Shown here: positions 13,439 through 23,051 of the stretch, in pieces | Numbering within the stretch: position 1 is the stretch's first letter | Layout: each line of letters starts with the position of its first letter | Assembly (NCBI GenBank): GCA_035512495.1 | Contig: DATKDW010000054.1 | Coordinates: 1-51,525, forward strand | Reading direction: 5' to 3' | Source: Acidimicrobiales bacterium | GTDB taxonomy: Bacteria > Actinomycetota > Acidimicrobiia > Acidimicrobiales > CADCSY01 | DNA length: 51,525 bases | Notes under the pieces: generated by a model | What the model saw: the letters and a program-made list of their open reading frames with translations, nothing else | Told to the model about the DNA's origin: nothing | The model's database searches: none | Position numbers and translations under genes: made by a program

Positions 13439-13747
13439 TCAGGCCTGCAGGGCGACGGCGCCGCGGCGGCCGTGTCGGCGGGCCTCGGTGCGCTGGTCGT
13501 CGTTCTCGCCGCCCCAGAAGCCTTGCTCGCGGTGCTCGCGGGCGTAGTCCCGACAGTCGGGGAGCACGTCGCAGGACATGCAGATGGCACGGGCGACGGC
13601 CTCGCGGGCCTCTCGCGCTTCTGCTTGCTCCCCATGGGGGGCGAAGAAGGTGTCGGTCTGGCCTTTGCAGGCAGCGGCGTTGAGCCAGTCCTGCTGGGTC
13701 CAACGGGGCTTGAGGAACACGACTTCTGCCATGGTTGCCACCTTCAT
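13439..13747 (-). CDS. WhiB-family iron-sulfur transcription factor
   Basis: A 102-residue WhiB-like (Wbl) protein, a family restricted to actinobacteria and their phages. The four cluster ligands are Cys27, Cys56, Cys59 and Cys65 (C-x28-C-x2-C-x5-C), followed by the turn GFWGGEND and the basic C-terminal stretch RTEARRHGRRG that contacts DNA. It should bind a [4Fe-4S] cluster and act with the primary sigma factor. Two ATGs are possible (13747 and 13732, MAEVVFL...); the second matches the usual Wbl N-terminus and has a purine-rich AAGGTGG before it. Which of WhiB1-7 it corresponds to is not clear. Confidence 0.95.
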   Translation of the reverse strand: MKVATMAEVVFLKPRWTQQDWLNAAACKGQTDTFFAPHGEQAEAREAREAVARAICMSCDVLPDCRDYAREHREQGFWGGENDDQRTEARRHGRRGAVALQA

Positions 13748-13919
13748 GGTCCCCGCCCACCTCGCGGACCGGATCGTTTTGCTCGACGGATGTTCTCTGA
13801 CCGTTCACAATCTTCGCCGACGGACCCCCATCTTCCTAACAAATCTTTCCGATGGGATACATCGCGATGAGAGATGGGCGCTCCAATCGACCGCGCTGGC
13901 GCGGCGGTAGGGTCCGGAG

Positions 13920-15890
13920 GTGGACGACCAGGCGGCACCGGACGTTCGCCGGGCCCTGGCCGCGGTCACCGCCGCCCTGCCGGCGGGCGAGGAGCGCCCG
14001 GGCCAGGTCGAGATGGCCGTCGCCGTCGCCGGGGCCATCGCCAGCGGCGAGCACCTGCTCGTCCAGGCGGGCACCGGCACCGGCAAGACGATCGCCTACC
14101 TGGTGCCCGCCATCCTGTCGGGTCGCACGGTGGTGGTCGCCACGGCCACCAAGGCGCTCCAGGAGCAGCTGATCGGGCGCGACCTCCCGCACCTGCGCTC
14201 GACCATCGGGGTGCCCTTCGAGGCCGCTCTCCTCAAGGGGCGATCCAACTACCTGTGCCGGGCGGCGCTCGCCGACGCCAGCGCTGCCGGCGCCCAGGGT
14301 GCGCTCGTCGACGACGGCGCCGTCGCACTCGACGCAGGCCGGCTCGCCGAGGTCGTGGCCTGGTCGGTCACCACTCCCACCGGCGACCGCTCCGACCTCC
14401 CGCTCGCCCTGAGCGATCCCGAGTGGGGTCGCCTCTCGGTCGGGGTGGGGGAGTGCCCCGGAGCCCACCGGTGCCCGCACGGGGACACCTGCTTCGCCGA
14501 GGGTGCGCGTGCGGCGGCGGCCGAGGCCGACGTGGTGGTGGTCAACACCCACCTCTACGGGATCCACGTGGCGACCGGTGGCGCCGTCCTGCCCGATCAT
14601 GAGGTCGTGGTCGTCGACGAGGCCCACGCCCTCGAGGACATCGCCGCCGACACCCTCGGCGCCAGCGTCGGACCCGGCCGGCTCGACCACCTGGCGCGGG
14701 CGTGCCGCACGCTGTTCAGCGCCGACCACCCGGCCATCGCGGGGGTCGAGTCGGCCGGCCGTCACCTCGACGGGGTGCTCGGCGACCTCGCCGACCGGCG
14801 CGTCGACCCGCCCGCGCTGCCGGCGCTGGCCGACGCGCTGCTCGCCGGGGCCGAAGCCGCTGGCGCGGTCACCACCGCCGCCAGGGCGCTCGACGTGGGC
14901 GGCGACGCCGAGGTGCGCCGCGACCGTGTCGTCCAGCTCGCCACCAACCTGGCGGTCGACCTCCGCCTCGCCGGCGATCCGGGTGCCGATCGGGTGGCCT
15001 GGGTGGAGGGAGGCTCGTCGCCCCGCCTGCGGGTGGCGCCGGTGGACGTGGGCGGCGAGCTCGCGGGCCGGCTCTTCCCCCACGCCACTGCCGTGCTCAC
15101 CAGCGCGACGCTCTCCGTCGGCGGGTCCTTCGACCCCGTCGCCGAGCGCCTCGGCCTCGACCGAGGGCCGGTCGACGACCAGGGCGACCCCACCGAGCCG
15201 CCCGGCTGGCGGGGCGTCGACGTCGGCAGCCCCTTCGACTACGAGCGACAGGCGCTGCTCTACTGCGCCGCCCACCTCCCAGACCCGAGGGCGTCCTCTT
15301 ACGAGGCAGCCATGCTCGACGAGCTCGAGGGCCTCATCACCGCCGCCGGCGGACGGACGCTGGCCCTCTTCACCAGCCGGCGGGCGATGGACGCGGCGGC
15401 GGCCCACCTCGAGGCCACGCTCGACGTGGCCGTCCTGGTGCAGGACCGCCTGCCGCGTCCGGTCCTGCACGAGGCGTTCCTCGAGGACGAGACATCGGTG
15501 CTGGTGGCGACGATGGGGTTCTGGCAGGGCTTCGACGCCCCGGGCGCGACGTGCTCGCTGGTGACGATCGACCGACTGCCATTCGGCCGCCCCGACGACC
15601 CCCTCTCCGAAGCGCGGCGGGAGGCGGCCACCCGGGCCCGCAAGAACGCCTTCACCGCGGTCGACCTGCCGCGGGCTGCGGTCCTGCTTGCCCAGGGCGC
15701 GGGCCGGCTGGTGCGAACCGCCACCGACCGGGGCGTCGTGGCCGTCCTCGACCGCCGGCTGGCCAGCGCGAGCTACCGCTGGACGCTGGTGCGCAGCTTG
15801 CCGCCCATGCGGCGCACCAAGGACCCGGAGGTCGTGAGGGCCGAGCTGCGCGGCCTCGTCGACCGTGACGGGAGCCCGCCGGCTCCCTGA
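13920..15890 (+). CDS. DinG/XPD-like ATP-dependent DNA helicase
   Basis: A 656-residue superfamily 2 helicase of the Fe-S DinG/YoaA/XPD type (5'-3' unwinding). Motifs: Walker A GTGTGKT (51-57), motif Ia ATATKALQEQL, four cluster-type cysteines at 113, 179, 185 and 191 (the last three in CPGAHRCPHGDTC), DEAH box at 233-236, TSATLSVGGSF (motif III/IV region), LALFTSRRAM, and late motifs FWQGFDAPG and QGAGRLVRTATDRG. All parts are present, so it should be active in repair or in resolving D-loops and R-loops. GTG 13920 is 6 nt after TAGGGT (13908-13913), giving a leaderless transcript. No LexA box is seen in front of it. Confidence 0.9.
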   Translation: MDDQAAPDVRRALAAVTAALPAGEERPGQVEMAVAVAGAIASGEHLLVQAGTGTGKTIAYLVPAILSGRTVVVATATKALQEQLIGRDLPHLRSTIGVPFEAALLKGRSNYLCRAALADASAAGAQGALVDDGAVALDAGRLAEVVAWSVTTPTGDRSDLPLALSDPEWGRLSVGVGECPGAHRCPHGDTCFAEGARAAAAEADVVVVNTHLYGIHVATGGAVLPDHEVVVVDEAHALEDIAADTLGASVGPGRLDHLARACRTLFSADHPAIAGVESAGRHLDGVLGDLADRRVDPPALPALADALLAGAEAAGAVTTAARALDVGGDAEVRRDRVVQLATNLAVDLRLAGDPGADRVAWVEGGSSPRLRVAPVDVGGELAGRLFPHATAVLTSATLSVGGSFDPVAERLGLDRGPVDDQGDPTEPPGWRGVDVGSPFDYERQALLYCAAHLPDPRASSYEAAMLDELEGLITAAGGRTLALFTSRRAMDAAAAHLEATLDVAVLVQDRLPRPVLHEAFLEDETSVLVATMGFWQGFDAPGATCSLVTIDRLPFGRPDDPLSEARREAATRARKNAFTAVDLPRAAVLLAQGAGRLVRTATDRGVVAVLDRRLASASYRWTLVRSLPPMRRTKDPEVVRAELRGLVDRDGSPPAP

Positions 15891-15910
15891 GGTGGTCGTG
15901 GCCAGGCGGG

Positions 15911-17260
15911 CTATGGCGCGGGACGGTCGAGGAGGTCGGTGACGAGCGCGGCGATGGCGCTGCGCTCCGAGCGCGTGAGCGTGACGTGGCCAAAGAGGGG
16001 GTTGCCCCGAAGGGCGTCGATGACCGACGCAACACCGTCGTGTCGGCCGACGCGCAGGTTGTCGCGCTGGGCGACGTCGTGGGTCAGCACCACCCGGCTG
16101 TTCTGGCCGAGGCGGGACAGGGCGGTGAGCAGCACCGGGCGCTCCAGGTTCTGGGCCTCGTCGATGACGACGAACGAGTCGGTGAGGCTGCGACCTCGGA
16201 TGTGGGTGAGGGGAAGCACCTCCAGGAGGCCCCTGGCCATCACCTCCTCGATCACCGCTGGTCCGGCGATGGCCTCGAGGGCGTCGGTGACCGCTGCGGC
16301 CCACGGTGACATCTTCTCGGCCTCGCTGCCCGGCAGGTACCCCAGGCCCTGGCCGCCCACGGCGAAGAGCGGGCGGAAGACCAGCACCCGCTTGTGGGTC
16401 CGCTGCTCGAGCACCGCGTCGAGCCCGGCGGCGAGGGCGAGCACGCTCTTGCCGGTCCCGGCCGGCCCCCCGAGGCTGACGATGCCGACGTCCGGGTCGC
16501 ACAGCAGGTCGATGGCGATGCGCTGCTCGGCGCTGCGGCCGTGCACGTCGAAGACGCTCCGGTCGCCTCGAACGAGGTGGACCCGGCCGTCGTCCCGGAC
16601 CCGCCCCAGCGCCGACTGCGACCCGGCGGTGAGCGCCAGGCCCGTGTTGCAAGGAAGCGTCGCGGCCTCGGCGAGGTCGATGGTCCGCTCTGCGAAGAGC
16701 TCGTCGATGGTTGCGGCGTCGACGTCGAGGTCGACCAGGCCCGGCCAGCTGACGTCGCTCGCCAGCTCGTTGCGGTACTCGTCGGACGCCAGGCCGACGA
16801 TGCTGGCCTTGAGCCGCAGCGGGAGGTCCTTGGTGACCACGACCACGTCGTGTCCCTCCGCCGCCAGGTTGCGGGCCACGGCGAGGATGCGGTGGTCGTT
16901 GTTGTCGGCCACCAGAGCCGGAGGCAGGCCGGAGAGGTCCTGGTGGTTCAGCTCGACGCGGAGGGTGCCCCCGTCGTCGTTGGCCGGCATGGCCTCGGTC
17001 AGCGAGCCGTGCTGCACCCGGAACCGCTCGAGGAGCCGCAGGGCCCGTCGCGCCGACCACCCGAGCTCGGGGTGGTCGCGCTTGGCCTCCAGCTCCGTGA
17101 GGACCACCAGGGGGAGCACCACGGTGTGCTCTTCGAACCGCTGGATGGCCTGCGGGTCGCTCAGGATCACCGAGGTGTCGATCACGTAGGTCCGGGTCGC
17201 AGTGGCGGTGCTCACCTCCCCGGCCACGTCGAGCGGAGACGGGACGAGCAGGTCAGCCAC
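15911..17260 (-). CDS. PhoH-like ATPase with N-terminal PIN domain
   Basis: A 449-residue two-domain protein. The N-terminal PIN ribonuclease domain carries [13 protein letters not shown] (Asp28), [14 protein letters not shown] and [14 protein letters not shown]; the C-terminal PhoH ATPase has [33 protein letters not shown] split into Walker A and following strand, and [10 protein letters not shown] as Walker B. Such PIN-PhoH (PhoH2-like) proteins are RNA helicase/ribonucleases, sometimes paired with an antitoxin; I see no such small upstream gene here. The frame is open to 17464, but GTG 17260 has an AGGGGG ribosome site and matches homologous lengths; GTG 17215 is an alternative. It converges with the DinG-like gene (20-bp gap). 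Confidence 0.88.
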   Translation of the reverse strand: MADLLVPSPLDVAGEVSTATATRTYVIDTSVILSDPQAIQRFEEHTVVLPLVVLTELEAKRDHPELGWSARRALRLLERFRVQHGSLTEAMPANDDGGTLRVELNHQDLSGLPPALVADNNDHRILAVARNLAAEGHDVVVVTKDLPLRLKASIVGLASDEYRNELASDVSWPGLVDLDVDAATIDELFAERTIDLAEAATLPCNTGLALTAGSQSALGRVRDDGRVHLVRGDRSVFDVHGRSAEQRIAIDLLCDPDVGIVSLGGPAGTGKSVLALAAGLDAVLEQRTHKRVLVFRPLFAVGGQGLGYLPGSEAEKMSPWAAAVTDALEAIAGPAVIEEVMARGLLEVLPLTHIRGRSLTDSFVVIDEAQNLERPVLLTALSRLGQNSRVVLTHDVAQRDNLRVGRHDGVASVIDALRGNPLFGHVTLTRSERSAIAALVTDLLDRPAP

Positions 17261-17475
17261 GAGACCCCCTGGGGTCCGGTCCGGCGGCCGGAGGGGTCGC
17301 CGATCGGTGCGCGGTGGGTGGGAACCGGACCACTGACGACCATCAAACCCCCATCGCCGGGTCGAGTGGGGGATGGGCAGCGCGGCCGGGAGGAATTCCC
17401 GACCAGTTCGGTCGTCATTCGCCCGGGGCGTGGGTAGCCTCGGCGCGGACCAGCCACGCCTCAAGGAGAGCCCAC

Positions 17476-18107
<632 letters not shown>

Positions 18108-18111
<4 letters not shown>

Positions 18112-18998
18112 GGCGAGGGGGCCGAGGGGGGAGGCGCGACCCCCGGCGTGCCCGAGGAGAGCGGTGCCTCCTCCGCGGCGACCGCCCGCGCCAGGCGGGG
18201 TCGGGCGACGACGAGCACCGCGACGCCGACCGGGAAGAGCGCCAGGCACATCCACTGGGCGCCGGTGAGCCCGAGCACCGTCTCGTCGTAGGCCCGGAAG
18301 AAGTCGGTCGTGAAGCGACTGAGCGAGTACCAGACGAGGAACGTGCCGAGGGCAGTGCCGGGCGAGGCCCGGCGTCGGTAGAGCAGCCACGCCAGCACCA
18401 GGCCCAGCAGGACCAAGCTGACGAGCTCGTAGAGCGAGGTGTTGTGCACCACCTGCCCGACCTCGAGCGGTGGCACGCCGTCCCGCAGGGGGTTGGCCCC
18501 CTCCCTCGTCTGGCCGCCGTCGTAGCGCGTGGCGAGGACGAACCCCGTGGGGCCTCCGAGGTGCTCGCCCACCGAGTAGCAGCCGATGCGCCCGATGGCA
18601 GCCCCGATGGTCAGCGCCAGGACGGATCCGTCGAGCATCCTCCACCGGGTCGTCCGAGCCCATCGGCGGAAGGCGGGCAGGCCCACGATCGCCGCGGTGA
18701 TGAACCCGCCAGAGAACTGCAGGCCGCCCTCCCACACCGCGATGATGTCGATCGGACCGTCGATGCGGTCGAGGTGGGTGACCACCCACGTGAGGCGGGC
18801 GCCGATGACGCCGGCGATGACGAGCCTGGTGGCCAGGCTGATGGTCTGGTCGGCGGGGACCCCCCACCGCTCGCCCCAGCGGGCGGCGACCATGCTCCCG
18901 GCCACCACGCCGAGGGCGACCATGAGCCCGAAGGTCCGTAGTCCCAGCGGCCCGAGGGTGATCTCGGGGAAGGTCGTGTAGGGGATGGCGGCGATCAC
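18108..18998 (-). CDS. lgt: Prolipoprotein diacylglyceryl transferase
   Basis: A 296-residue polytopic membrane enzyme that moves diacylglycerol from phosphatidylglycerol to the lipobox Cys of prolipoproteins. Seven or so helices are visible, with WEGGLQFSGGF (89-99) and the Lgt signature at GRIGCYSVGEHLGGPTG (136-152). The essential Arg (137) and Glu (145) of the signature are present, but the position usually Asn in GRxGNFxNxE is Cys140. RFTTDFFRAYDE near the C-terminus corresponds to the conserved R-x-x-x-E/D-x-x-R region. The tail is a disordered Pro/Ser extension. It is divergent from the PH-domain gene with a 20-bp gap. Confidence 0.92.
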
Positions 18999-19018
18999 GG
19001 GGCCATGATGGCAGTCCC

Positions 19019-19540
19019 ATGCCCTCCATCACCCCAGGCGGTGCTCGCGCCATGACGGGATCCGGTCCCCGACGCCTCCACCCACGCCAGGTGCACGTCT
19101 GGATGGTGGCCCAGGCCACCACCGCTGTCGTGGGCCTTGCCCTCGTCGGGGTCGGTGAGGCCGTCCTGGCCGGCGCCACCGAGGTCGAGCTGCCGTGGCC
19201 CCCCGGGCTGGTGACCGCGGTCGTCGCCGTCGTGGCCGTCGCGGTGGTGTGGTGGTTCCCACGGCGCGCCTACGAGCGCTGGACCTACGAGCTGGCGGCT
19301 GAGACCCTCGAGCTGCGGCGGGGGGTCGTGGTGGCCCGCTACACCGCCATCCCGTACTTCCGCGTCCAGCACATCGACGTGAGCAGAGGCCCGGTCGAGC
19401 GTCTCCTGGGCCTGTCGGAGCTTGTCGTCCGCACCGCTGCGGCCACCACCGACGCACGGATCCCGGGGGTGGCGGCTGCCGAGGCGGAGGCACTGCGCGA
19501 TGTGATCCTCGACCGCACCGGTCGTGGCGACGCTGTCTGA
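19019..19540 (+). CDS. Bacterial PH-domain membrane protein (YdbS-like)
   Basis: A 173-residue protein with two N-terminal transmembrane helices (about residues 28-52 and 60-80) followed by a bPH2 domain: RRAYERWTYELAAETLELRRGVVV, then TAIPYFRVQHIDVSRGPVERLLGLSELVVRTA, the family hallmark. This is the YdbS half of the YdbS-YdbT pair. Its end overlaps the GTG of the next gene by 17 nt, so the two proteins are made together and probably interact in the membrane. In Bacillus the pair contributes to resistance to certain bacteriocins. ATG 19019 is used; ATG 19052 (MTGSGPRRL) is an alternative. Confidence 0.85.
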   Translation: MPSITPGGARAMTGSGPRRLHPRQVHVWMVAQATTAVVGLALVGVGEAVLAGATEVELPWPPGLVTAVVAVVAVAVVWWFPRRAYERWTYELAAETLELRRGVVVARYTAIPYFRVQHIDVSRGPVERLLGLSELVVRTAAATTDARIPGVAAAEAEALRDVILDRTGRGDAV

Positions 19541-21035
19541 GGCGGGGACGGCGGCGACGGGCGTCCGGCCGTCTCGGCTGCACCCCGTCAGCCCCGCCTT
19601 CGCCGTGGTGTCGAGCCTTCGCCAGCTGGTGGCCCTGGTGGTGGTGTCGGTGAGCATCGGGGGGCCGCGCCTGCTGGTGGGGATCCTCGTGCTGCAGCTC
19701 GCCTTCCAGTCGGCGGGGTGGTGGCGGCGCACGTACTCCTTCGACGGCGAGGTCCTGCGTGTCGACGAGGGGCTCCTGGCGCGCAACCAGGAGCTCATCC
19801 CGGCGCGGCGGGTGCAACAGGTGACGATGGTGCGCAAGCTCCGTCACCGACTGGTTGGTGTCGCCGAGCTCCGGATCGAGACCGCCGGCGGGGGTGACGG
19901 AGGCACGGTCCTCGAGGTGCTGAGCCTCGAGACCGCCAGCCGTCTCCGGACCGAGGTGCTGGCCGCCAAGGCTCGGGCGCAGGGGGCCGGCGCGCCGCCC
20001 TCGCCCCTCGGCGGCGCCGAGGAGGGCGCAGAGGCTGCGACCTGGGTCCCCCGGCCCTTGCCGCTGGTGACCCTGGGCTACCGCCGCTTGGCCCTGGCCG
20101 GCCTCACCGGGGCCGAGCTGCTCGTCGTCTTCGCGTTCATCGCTTCGCTGCTGCAGCTGGCCGACGACCTTCCCGGCAACCTCCTCCAGCGCCTTCGACC
20201 GCTCGAGGCCGGGCTCTCGGCCGGCGAGGTGGCGCTGGCGGTGGTGCTGTTCCTCGGGATCTGGCTGGGCTCCGCGGTTGCCGCCGCCATCCTGCGCGAT
20301 GCCGGGTACGCGCTGGCCCTCGTCGGCGACGAGCTGCACCTCCAGCGCGGCCTCCTCGACCGCAAGGAGGGGGTGCTCCCGCTCGGGAGGATCCAGGCCG
20401 TGCGCATCACGGCCTCACCCCTCCGGCGGGCGTTCGGACTCGTGTCGGTCCGCTTCCAGAGCGCCGGGCGGGGCACGGACCGGGAGGAGAGCCGGATCGA
20501 CGTGCCCATCCTTCCCGCAGCCGAGCTCGACCGCCTCCTCGCGCTGGTGCTGCCGGGCGCGGCGCCGCTGCCGCCCCTGAAGGCCGCTCCGACGGTGGCG
20601 CTGCGCCGGGCGCTGGTGCGGCGCCTCCTGCCGGTCGCCGCGGTCGCCGTGCCCCTCGTCGTGGTGCGTGGCGCGGCCGGGCTCGGTGTCGCCCTCGTGG
20701 TCGCGTGGTTCGCCGGCGCCTGGGGTGTCGCCGCCTATCGCGGCCTGGGTCACGCCGTGGACGACGGCTTCCTCGTCACCCGCACGGGCGCACTGCTCCG
20801 CCGCACGGTCGTGGTCCCGACGGTGCGCGCCCAGAGCGGGCGCGTGGTGCGGTCGCCCTTCCAGCGGTCCCTCGGGCTGGCGACGCTGCACGTCGACCTG
20901 GCCGGGCCGGGGCGCTCACCCCGAGTCGTCGACAGCTCGGAAGGCGTCGTCGAGGCGGTGCTCGAACGGGTGGTGGGCGATGTGGTGGGCGTGCCGGTCA
21001 CCGCCGACGCCAGCCGGGATGCCCTCCGACGGTAG
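19524..21035 (+). CDS. Multi-PH-domain membrane protein (YdbT-like)
   Basis: A 503-residue partner of the preceding protein. Three bPH2 domains, each preceded by a pair of transmembrane helices, can be seen: the first with WWRRTYSFDGEVLRVDEGLLAR and IPARRVQQVTMVRKLRHRLVGVAEL; the second with GDELHLQRGLLDRKEGVLPLGRIQAVRI and RAFGLVSVRFQSAG; the third with GFLVTRTGALLRRTVVVP and RVVRSPFQRSLGLATLHVDLAGPG. The GTG start lies inside the upstream gene. The repeated motif (start of domain, then R-I-Q-x-V plus R-x-x-G-L-x-x-V) makes the assignment firm; the biological role is not known in actinobacteria. Confidence 0.88.
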   Translation: MATLSEAGTAATGVRPSRLHPVSPAFAVVSSLRQLVALVVVSVSIGGPRLLVGILVLQLAFQSAGWWRRTYSFDGEVLRVDEGLLARNQELIPARRVQQVTMVRKLRHRLVGVAELRIETAGGGDGGTVLEVLSLETASRLRTEVLAAKARAQGAGAPPSPLGGAEEGAEAATWVPRPLPLVTLGYRRLALAGLTGAELLVVFAFIASLLQLADDLPGNLLQRLRPLEAGLSAGEVALAVVLFLGIWLGSAVAAAILRDAGYALALVGDELHLQRGLLDRKEGVLPLGRIQAVRITASPLRRAFGLVSVRFQSAGRGTDREESRIDVPILPAAELDRLLALVLPGAAPLPPLKAAPTVALRRALVRRLLPVAAVAVPLVVVRGAAGLGVALVVAWFAGAWGVAAYRGLGHAVDDGFLVTRTGALLRRTVVVPTVRAQSGRVVRSPFQRSLGLATLHVDLAGPGRSPRVVDSSEGVVEAVLERVVGDVVGVPVTADASRDALRR

Positions 21036-21046
21036 GGTCAGCCGCC

Positions 21047-21226
21047 GTGCCGACGCTCTGGATGTTCGCCGCCCTCGTTGCCCAGGCGACGACGACCACG
21101 ACCGAGGAGGTCGCTCGCATCGTCGGCGACCCGCTTCCAGGTTGGGTGGTCATCGCCGCCGGCGCCGCCCTCCTCGTGGCGATCCTCGCCGCCGGCATCG
21201 TCACCGGTCGTCGATCACGCTCCTGA
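21047..21226 (+). CDS. 59-residue single-helix membrane protein
   Basis: GTG 21047 lies 8 nt after TAGGGT (21033-21038). The product starts VPTLWMFAALVAQATTTTTEE, which could be a short signal-like segment, then has one strong helix (PGWVVIAAGAALLVAILAAGIVTG) and ends with RRSRS, suggesting an outside-N, inside-C single-pass protein. Too short for the usual length limits and of unknown function. It follows the YdbT-like gene by 11 nt. Confidence 0.5.
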   Translation: MPTLWMFAALVAQATTTTTEEVARIVGDPLPGWVVIAAGAALLVAILAAGIVTGRRSRS

Positions 21227-21244
21227 GACGCCCTCCGAGGAGCG
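21218..21244 (+). terminator. Weak hairpin overlapping the stop of the small membrane gene
   Basis: CGCTCCT (21218-21224) pairs with AGGAGCG (21238-21244) across a 13-nt loop. It lies between two convergent genes and could end transcription from the PH-domain cluster; no U-run. Confidence 0.3.
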
Positions 21245-21258
21245 CGTCGCGAGCGTCC

Positions 21259-21489
21259 TCAGACCGGGTCGAGGCGCACGCGGGGCTGGCCACCGTCGAC
21301 GGTGAGGGTGGCCGGGGCGGCGAGCAGGTCGAGCTCGTCATGGCCGGGGAATCGGCCGCGGAGGGCGACGACGTCACCCTTGTGCGGTCCGCTGGTGATG
21401 GTGAGCTCCACCCGCAGCACGCCGTCGGGAGCGTCCTCCGCGGCTGACGCGTCCACCACCATGGCCTCGTAGGTGCCGTCCTCGATCAT
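21259..21489 (-). CDS. Conserved-looking 76-residue beta-rich protein
   Basis: A compact cytoplasmic protein of unknown function. The sequence alternates in the way of a small beta barrel: [33 protein letters not shown], then [22 protein letters not shown]. The [11 protein letters not shown] segment suggests an OB-like fold, as in DNA-repair or recombination single-domain proteins, but no ligand-binding motif is recognised. It is divergent from the HU gene and convergent with the small membrane protein. The start ATG 21489 is the first in frame. Confidence 0.5.
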   Translation of the reverse strand: MIEDGTYEAMVVDASAAEDAPDGVLRVELTITSGPHKGDVVALRGRFPGHDELDLLAAPATLTVDGGQPRVRLDPV

Positions 21490-21637
21490 CCCGAAAGCCT
21501 TGCAGCACTATGGCGAGGGCGCGCACCGGCAGTCGAAACCCTTGTGCCGCAAGGGGAAATGCTTGACCTGGCCCGTGCACTCGGTTCTGATGTGGACGTC
21601 TGCGAGTCCGCAGGCCCCACGTACCACGGAGGTCGCG

Positions 21638-22138
21638 TTGAACAAGTCCGAGCTCGTCGACAGCGTCGCAGGCGACGCAGGTGTCGAGAAGAAGCAGGCC
21701 GAGAGTGTGCTCAACGCGTTCTTCCAGCGCGTCGCGTCGGAGGCCAAGGGCGGTCGCAAGGTCGCCTGGCCTGGCTTTGGGTCGTTCTCCAGCACCAAGC
21801 GCGCCGCCCGCACTGGGCGCAACCCGCAGACCGGTGCCCCGGTGAAGATCAAGGCCTCCACGGCCATGAAGTTCACCTCCAGCAGCACGCTGAAGGATGC
21901 CCTCAACAACCGCGGCGCCAAGAAGGCCACTGCCAAGAAGTCCGCAGCGAAGAAGTCGACTGCCAAGAAGGCCACGGCGAAGAAGGCCACTGCCAAGAAG
22001 GCCACGGCGAAGAGGTCGACCGCCAAGAAGGCGACCGCGAAGCGGTCTCCGGCCAAGAAGGCCAAAGCCAAGAAGTCGACGGCGAAGAGGTCGACCGCCA
22101 AGAAGGCCACAGCCAAGAAGGCGACGAAGCGGCGCTGA
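21638..22138 (+). CDS. hup: HU-family nucleoid protein with Lys/Ala-rich tail
   Basis: A 166-residue DNA-bending nucleoid protein. Residues 1-90 form the HU/IHF domain ([45 protein letters not shown], the beta-arm region with the conserved RxxRNPQTG). Residues about 94-166 are a histone-H1-like tail of [24 protein letters not shown] units, as in mycobacterial HupB/HLP. The start is TTG 21638, five bases after GGAGG; the upstream frame is non-HU. The tail probably binds DNA non-specifically and, in mycobacteria, is modified on Lys and Ser/Thr. A rho-independent-type hairpin follows. Confidence 0.95.
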   Translation: MNKSELVDSVAGDAGVEKKQAESVLNAFFQRVASEAKGGRKVAWPGFGSFSSTKRAARTGRNPQTGAPVKIKASTAMKFTSSSTLKDALNNRGAKKATAKKSAAKKSTAKKATAKKATAKKATAKRSTAKKATAKRSPAKKAKAKKSTAKRSTAKKATAKKATKRR

Positions 22139-22173
22139 GCGCCGCCGGACCACCTGTCCCCAAAACGTGAGCG

Positions 22174-22208
22174 GGGCTGAGGCACGCCCCCCCGACGCGC
22201 CTCAGCCC
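22174..22208 (+). terminator. Terminator hairpin after hup
   Basis: GGGCTGAGGC (22174-22183) and GCCTCAGCCC (22199-22208) form a perfect 10-bp stem with a C-rich 15-nt loop, 35 nt after the hup stop; a short TTTT run follows at about 22214-22218. Confidence 0.7.
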
Positions 22209-22325
22209 GCAACCGTTTTCCCTGCTTGAGCGCCTAATGGCGCCCCGCCGGGGACCCCTTCATGTTCGCCTCCGGCCGCTGCCGTGTCAACGGTCACACG
22301 GCGTGCGCCGGTCCGACTCGGGTCA

Positions 22326-23051
22326 CTACAGGTCGTCGATGCGCTTGAAGACCTCGGCGCGGCCGACCCCGGCGAGGGCGCCGAGCTCGGCCAGGCGGTC
22401 GTCGACGCGGGCCCGGAAGCGCGCCACCTGCCCCGCGTCGTCGGGATCGTCGATGTGGTGGGTGGTGTGGAACTGGCTGCGGTGCTCGAGCAGCGCAGCC
22501 ACCTTGTCGTCGACGTGGTCGGTGACGTCCTCGGCGTGGTCGGCCTCGTCGGCCTCCCAGAGCAGGAGCGTCGACGGCCGGTGGTGCGCCAGCTGCTGCT
22601 CCGGGAAGAAGTGCGGGTCGCGCGCTGCCACCACCCCCTCGACGGCCAGCAGACCGGCGTTGCGGTGGTCGGGGTGGAGCCGGTACCGCTTCCAGGGATC
22701 GTGGCCGAGCACCACGTCGGGGCGGAGCCTGCGGATCCAGTAGGCGACCTCCCACCGTTGGCGCAAGCCCGCCTCGAGCTCGCCGTCGGGCCATCCGAGG
22801 AAGACGACCTCGCCGGTCGCGCCGAGGGCTGTGGCCGCCGCCCGCTGCTCGGCCTGGCGCTCGACCACGAGGCGGGCGGTGTCAGCCGTGGGGTCCCAGG
22901 AGCCCTTGGAGCCGTCGGTGCAGACGAGGTGACTGACGGTGCAGCCGGCCTGGGCCCACTTGGCGACGGTGGCGCCGCAGCCGAACTCGACGTCGTCGGG
23001 GTGGGCGGCGATGGCGAGGGCTCGCTCGGGGACGGCCAGGTTCAGGTGCAC
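22326..23051 (-). CDS. PIG-L (LmbE-like) family deacetylase
   Basis: A 241-residue zinc-dependent N-deacetylase-type enzyme. The metal motif AIAAHPDDVEFGCG (H-P-D-D) is near the N-terminus, and the second histidine site is in RYRLHPDHRNAGLLAVEG. In between is the LVCTDGSKGSWDP loop typical of the family that includes MshB and Mca of mycothiol metabolism. The substrate (GlcNAc-inositol, mycothiol conjugate, or another N-acyl sugar) cannot be settled from sequence. GTG 23051 overlaps the end of the cofC-like gene by 10 nt, so they are co-translated; an upstream extension of the frame overlaps cofC deeply and is not needed. Confidence 0.85.
   Translation of the reverse strand: MHLNLAVPERALAIAAHPDDVEFGCGATVAKWAQAGCTVSHLVCTDGSKGSWDPTADTARLVVERQAEQRAAATALGATGEVVFLGWPDGELEAGLRQRWEVAYWIRRLRPDVVLGHDPWKRYRLHPDHRNAGLLAVEGVVAARDPHFFPEQQLAHHRPSTLLLWEADEADHAEDVTDHVDDKVAALLEHRSQFHTTHHIDDPDDAGQVARFRARVDDRLAELGALAGVGRAEVFKRIDDL

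Noticed and set aside
13860-13920. LexA box in front of the DinG-like helicase
   Set aside because: No CGAAC-N4-GTTCG motif is present; only a TAGGGT -10.
13836-17060. 1074-codon open frame on the minus strand
   Set aside because: It is antisense to the DinG-like gene and in a different frame from PIN-PhoH, is very rich in Arg/Gly/Pro and has no domain; a GC-driven shadow.
15911-17464. PIN-PhoH as a toxin-antitoxin module
   Set aside because: No small antitoxin gene is found directly upstream; only the two-domain protein is supported.
21919-22131. CRISPR-like or intergenic repeat array
   Set aside because: The repeats are in frame within hup and encode AKKATAKK units of the protein tail.
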